Positions 62,126 to 64,000 of a DNA stretch of 64,000 bases are shown in pieces. The notes beneath the pieces are model-generated. The model was not told the DNA's origin, ran no database searches, and saw nothing but the letters and a program-made list of their open reading frames with translations. Every line of letters begins with the position of its first letter. The stretch's first letter is position 1. A program made the translations under genes and the position numbers. The DNA comes from Zygaena filipendulae (taxonomy: Eukaryota; Arthropoda; Insecta; Lepidoptera; Zygaenidae): positions 1 through 64,000 of the forward strand of contig CAJRBF020000015.1 in assembly GCA_907165275.2 (NCBI GenBank), given 5' to 3'.

Positions 62126-63154
62126 ATGGAGGAGGAGCAGGAGCGGGAGCGCCAGCTTCTCGCCGCCGCCATGGCGGAGAAGGAGCTGGAGCTCGAATTG
62201 CTGCAACAAATGCAGGAAGAGGCCGGCTTCAAGCCGCGGACCTCCCTATTGAGAACCCCCCCGGGAGGCTTCTCAGTGTCGGCGGTGGCATCGCGGGAGC
62301 CCGACAGCGTGCAGCAGGTGGAGCAGGTGCAGCAGGTGCAGCAGGTGGAAACGCCGATGGAGACGTCCACGCAAGCCACCAAGCGAGCGCTGTCATCGCC
62401 GGAAGAGGTCCAGGAGACCCTGCGAAGGAGGGTGCAGCGTGCGAGGTTGACCGCGGTTCCACCATTGGCTGGCTTGGTGAGCGGCGAACCGGAGGCTGAT
62501 GTTGCCCCAGCGGCTGATTACGGTCCACTCTCCGGGCTGAACAGAGAGCAGCTATTGGGAGCTGCGCATAAGGCGGCCAAGGGCATTACCTCGTGCACCA
62601 CGTCGTACGGCTCGAAGCTGAATAAGGCCGAACTCGCCAAAATCGGCGGGTTCAGCCAGGAACTATTAGCGGTGGTGGCCACCTTGGTGGTCAAACTAGC
62701 GGACGCCGAAATAAAGGTGAAGGACGCGCAGCTGGCGTGCCGAGCCGTTGCGAGCGCGCCGCGCGTTGCTACGCAGCAGGAGGGCGCTTCTTTAAGCTAC
62801 GCCAACGCACTGAAGACGCGTAATAATGTGTTGGTGCCTAAGCCGGAGCAGGGGCCGATGGTCGCCATTTACCCGACCGACGAAGCCAAGGAGTCGCTGC
62901 CCACTGCGGACGCTACGAAGGCCGCCCTTAAGAGTGCGGTAAACCCTGGCTCCATCGGGGCGCAAGTGCGGAGGGTCCGACGAGTGGGCAACGCGGGTGT
63001 TTTAGTGGAGACCACTAACCCAGAGGCAGCGGTTAGGCTGAGGGCGTCACTGCCGCCGACGTTGCGCGCTGTTGAGCCCAAAAAAAGGAGGCCGCTGGTA
63101 GCCCTCAACAGGGTCGACGGAAACCCAGCGCACGAGGAGCTGGTCAAGGCCATC
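62126..63154 (+). CDS. R1-like LINE ORF1 (truncated)
   Basis: The ATG at 62,126 starts an acidic, Glu/Gln-rich N terminus (EEEQERERQLLAAAM) followed by a Gln-Val repeat. A central helical domain (KLNKAELAKIGGFSQELLAVV) leads to a compact region (VAIYPTDEAKESL ... VRRVRRVGNAGVLVETTNPEAA) typical of R1-clade ORF1 before its zinc knuckles. The knuckles are missing because the frame enters foreign DNA at 63,155 and stops at 63,202 after 15 or so unrelated residues. It would have bound element RNA. Clade assignment by motif recognition. Confidence 0.75.
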
Positions 63155-63158
63155 AGTA

Positions 63159-63260
63159 GGTATATATTGTATGTTCTGGACCACTTCGTTCTTTCGCAAT
63201 GAGCGAGCACGTGCTCGCTCGCGAAATCACTCCGATGGTCCAGACCATACATTATATACC
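63159..63260. repeat. terminal palindrome, about 102 bp
   Basis: GGTATATATTGTATG at the left faces CATACATTATATACC at the right, and CTGGACCA faces TGGTCCAG. The core is the perfect 20-bp palindrome GAGCGAGCACGTGCTCGCTC (63,201-63,220). Arms are imperfect by a few bases and one small length difference. It could fold into a long hairpin. Confidence 0.88.
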
Positions 63261-63395
63261 AATCAAAATGATTCACTTGTCGGATCGATCATGCAAAAAC
63301 AATTATCGCTCGCAAAATCATTCCAGTGGTCCAGGCCCTGGACCACACAATCAAAAAGATTCATTTGTCGGATCGATCATTTGTCAGATCAATTA
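63215..63395. repeat. two 90-bp tandem units with an inner palindrome
   Basis: Unit 1 (about 63,215-63,305) and unit 2 (63,306-63,395) share TCGCTCGC, ATCACTCC or ATCATTCC, TGGTCCAG, AATCAAAA and TTGTCGGATCGATCAT. Unit 2 holds the inverted repeat GTGGTCCAGG and CCTGGACCAC around one base (63,326-63,346). Confidence 0.75.
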
Positions 63396-63532
63396 CAAAA
63401 GATTTATCTGTGGAATGATAATACAGCGAAATCCATACCATGAAACGATTAGACGTCTGGTAGTTCTCATGTTTTGACTTAAAAATAAATGTAACTAACG
63501 AAATAGCACACTACTGACTTGACACGTGCATC

Positions 63533-64000
63533 ATGAAGTTTGTTAAACAGTCACAATCGTTAAATATTGATAATGTTTTTGTCGAAGTAAAAAATACCAT
63601 GTCACGTCATGGAAGTCTTCTACCTAGCACTGTACGATGCATCATTTGTGGACCGTCGAGCTGTGGGAAAACAAATTTGATGATTGGACTACTTTTGCAC
63701 GAAAACGGGTTACATTATCGAAATGTGTATGTTTATTCTAAAACATTACAACAACCAAAATATGTGTTTTTAGAAAAGGTTTTGGAACGAGTTCCAAATG
63801 TTTTATTTGAAAAGTATCGTGATAAAGATGAAGTTTTAAGTCTACAAGATGCTAAACCCTACTCCGTGATTGTATTTGACGACGTTGCATGTGAAAATCA
63901 AAATAACATACGAGATTACTTTGCAATGGGTAGACACAAATATATTGATTGTTTTTATCTCAACCAAACATATAGTAAAATCCCTAAACAGTTAGTGAGA
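63533..64000 (+). CDS. A32-like (FtsK-HerA) packaging ATPase, 5' part
   Basis: An ATG at 63,533 opens 156 codons with no stop to the window edge. The P-loop GPSSCGKT is at residues 40-47, and the Walker B strand VIVFDD at 112-117. A sensor-like segment FYLNQTYSKIP with a conserved Gln is at 141-151. The motif order and spacing fit the A32/FtsK-HerA ATPases that package DNA into capsids in Polintons, adintoviruses and large DNA viruses. Many insect genomes carry copies. The start is favoured because a stop-rich, non-coding repeat lies upstream. The 3' part is missing, so completeness is unknown. Alternative: an uncharacterised P-loop ATPase of another mobile element. Confidence 0.72.
   Translation, partial: MKFVKQSQSLNIDNVFVEVKNTMSRHGSLLPSTVRCIICGPSSCGKTNLMIGLLLHENGLHYRNVYVYSKTLQQPKYVFLEKVLERVPNVLFEKYRDKDEVLSLQDAKPYSVIVFDDVACENQNNIRDYFAMGRHKYIDCFYLNQTYSKIPKQLVR

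Larger units (their letters stand above)
60327..63154 (+). mobile_element. R1-like LINE, 5' part
   Basis: A long 5' UTR (about 1.8 kb with internal duplications) is followed by ORF1. The element is cut off after ORF1 residue 343 by the palindromic element at 63,155; ORF2 is not in the window. Its 5' boundary within the Jockey ORF1 is approximate. Confidence 0.65.
63155..64000 (+). mobile_element. end of a Maverick/Polinton- or adintovirus-like element (partial)
   Basis: Foreign DNA interrupts the R1-like ORF1 exactly at an AGT trinucleotide, a common first base set for Polinton ends. It consists of a roughly 102-bp palindrome, 90-bp tandem units, AT-rich spacer and an open frame for a packaging-type ATPase. 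The element continues past the window. Family placement depends mainly on the ATPase and is an inference. Confidence 0.5.

Overview
This 64-kb window looks like a transposon-packed stretch of an insect genome, most likely a moth or butterfly. The call rests on the repertoire seen here: CR1-like, Jockey, LOA and R1-like LINEs, a BEL/Pao element, several Ty3/Gypsy elements, a LINE 3' end of a type I recognise from Lepidoptera (about 18,592-18,660, minus strand), and the dispersed repeat containing ACCGACTTCCAAAAAGGAGG (about 13,840). I found no convincing host gene, functional tRNA or rRNA gene, or CRISPR array. Almost every coding region belongs to a mobile element, and many are nested with readable target-site duplications (TSDs).

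Layout. 1-8,471: a plus-strand Gypsy pol (6,440-8,223) with a short 3' LTR is cut by an LTR of another family (1-48 and 5,598-6,439). That LTR is split by a CR1-like LINE (49-5,590, TSD GCACAAA), which holds a second LINE (257-2,087) in its 3' UTR. 8,472-13,503: gag-like tandem repeats, a 5'-truncated LINE (10,063-12,240) and a roughly 100-bp tandem array ending in an inverted unit. 13,504-17,470: a solo LTR with 4-bp TSD CCAA and a tRNA-like relic, invaded by other repeats. 18,569-22,180: a LINE with an uninterrupted 976-aa endonuclease/RT frame. 22,181-28,260: a nearly complete LOA-like LINE (ORF1, then endonuclease-RT-RNase H with one frameshift). 28,985-37,119: a LINE fragment split by a BEL element (30,095-36,938, TSD CAAAG). 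37,252-39,425: a LINE that keeps ORF1 (coiled coil plus FP25K-like domain) but has lost most of ORF2. 39,426-44,339: a decayed Gypsy element. 44,340-45,202: a duplicated hairpin repeat.

46,443-60,326: Jockey material (an RT 3' fragment, then the 5' end and ORF1 of a copy) split by a complete Gypsy-type element (48,405-58,288) with two 2,160-bp LTRs, TSD GCGT and a G-patch at the start of pol. That element is young, since its LTRs differ at about five bases, yet a 53-bp LINE-tail insertion breaks its integrase. 60,327-63,154: the 5' UTR and ORF1 of an R1-like LINE.

The most unusual feature is at the right edge. The R1-like ORF1 is cut at about 63,155 by DNA that opens with a roughly 102-bp palindrome centred on CACGTG, followed by short repeats and an open frame for an A32/FtsK-HerA-like packaging ATPase that runs off the window. 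This resembles one end of a Maverick/Polinton or adintovirus-like element. The elements do not form one pathway: each carries its own replication genes, and the window is best read as a layered insertion history.
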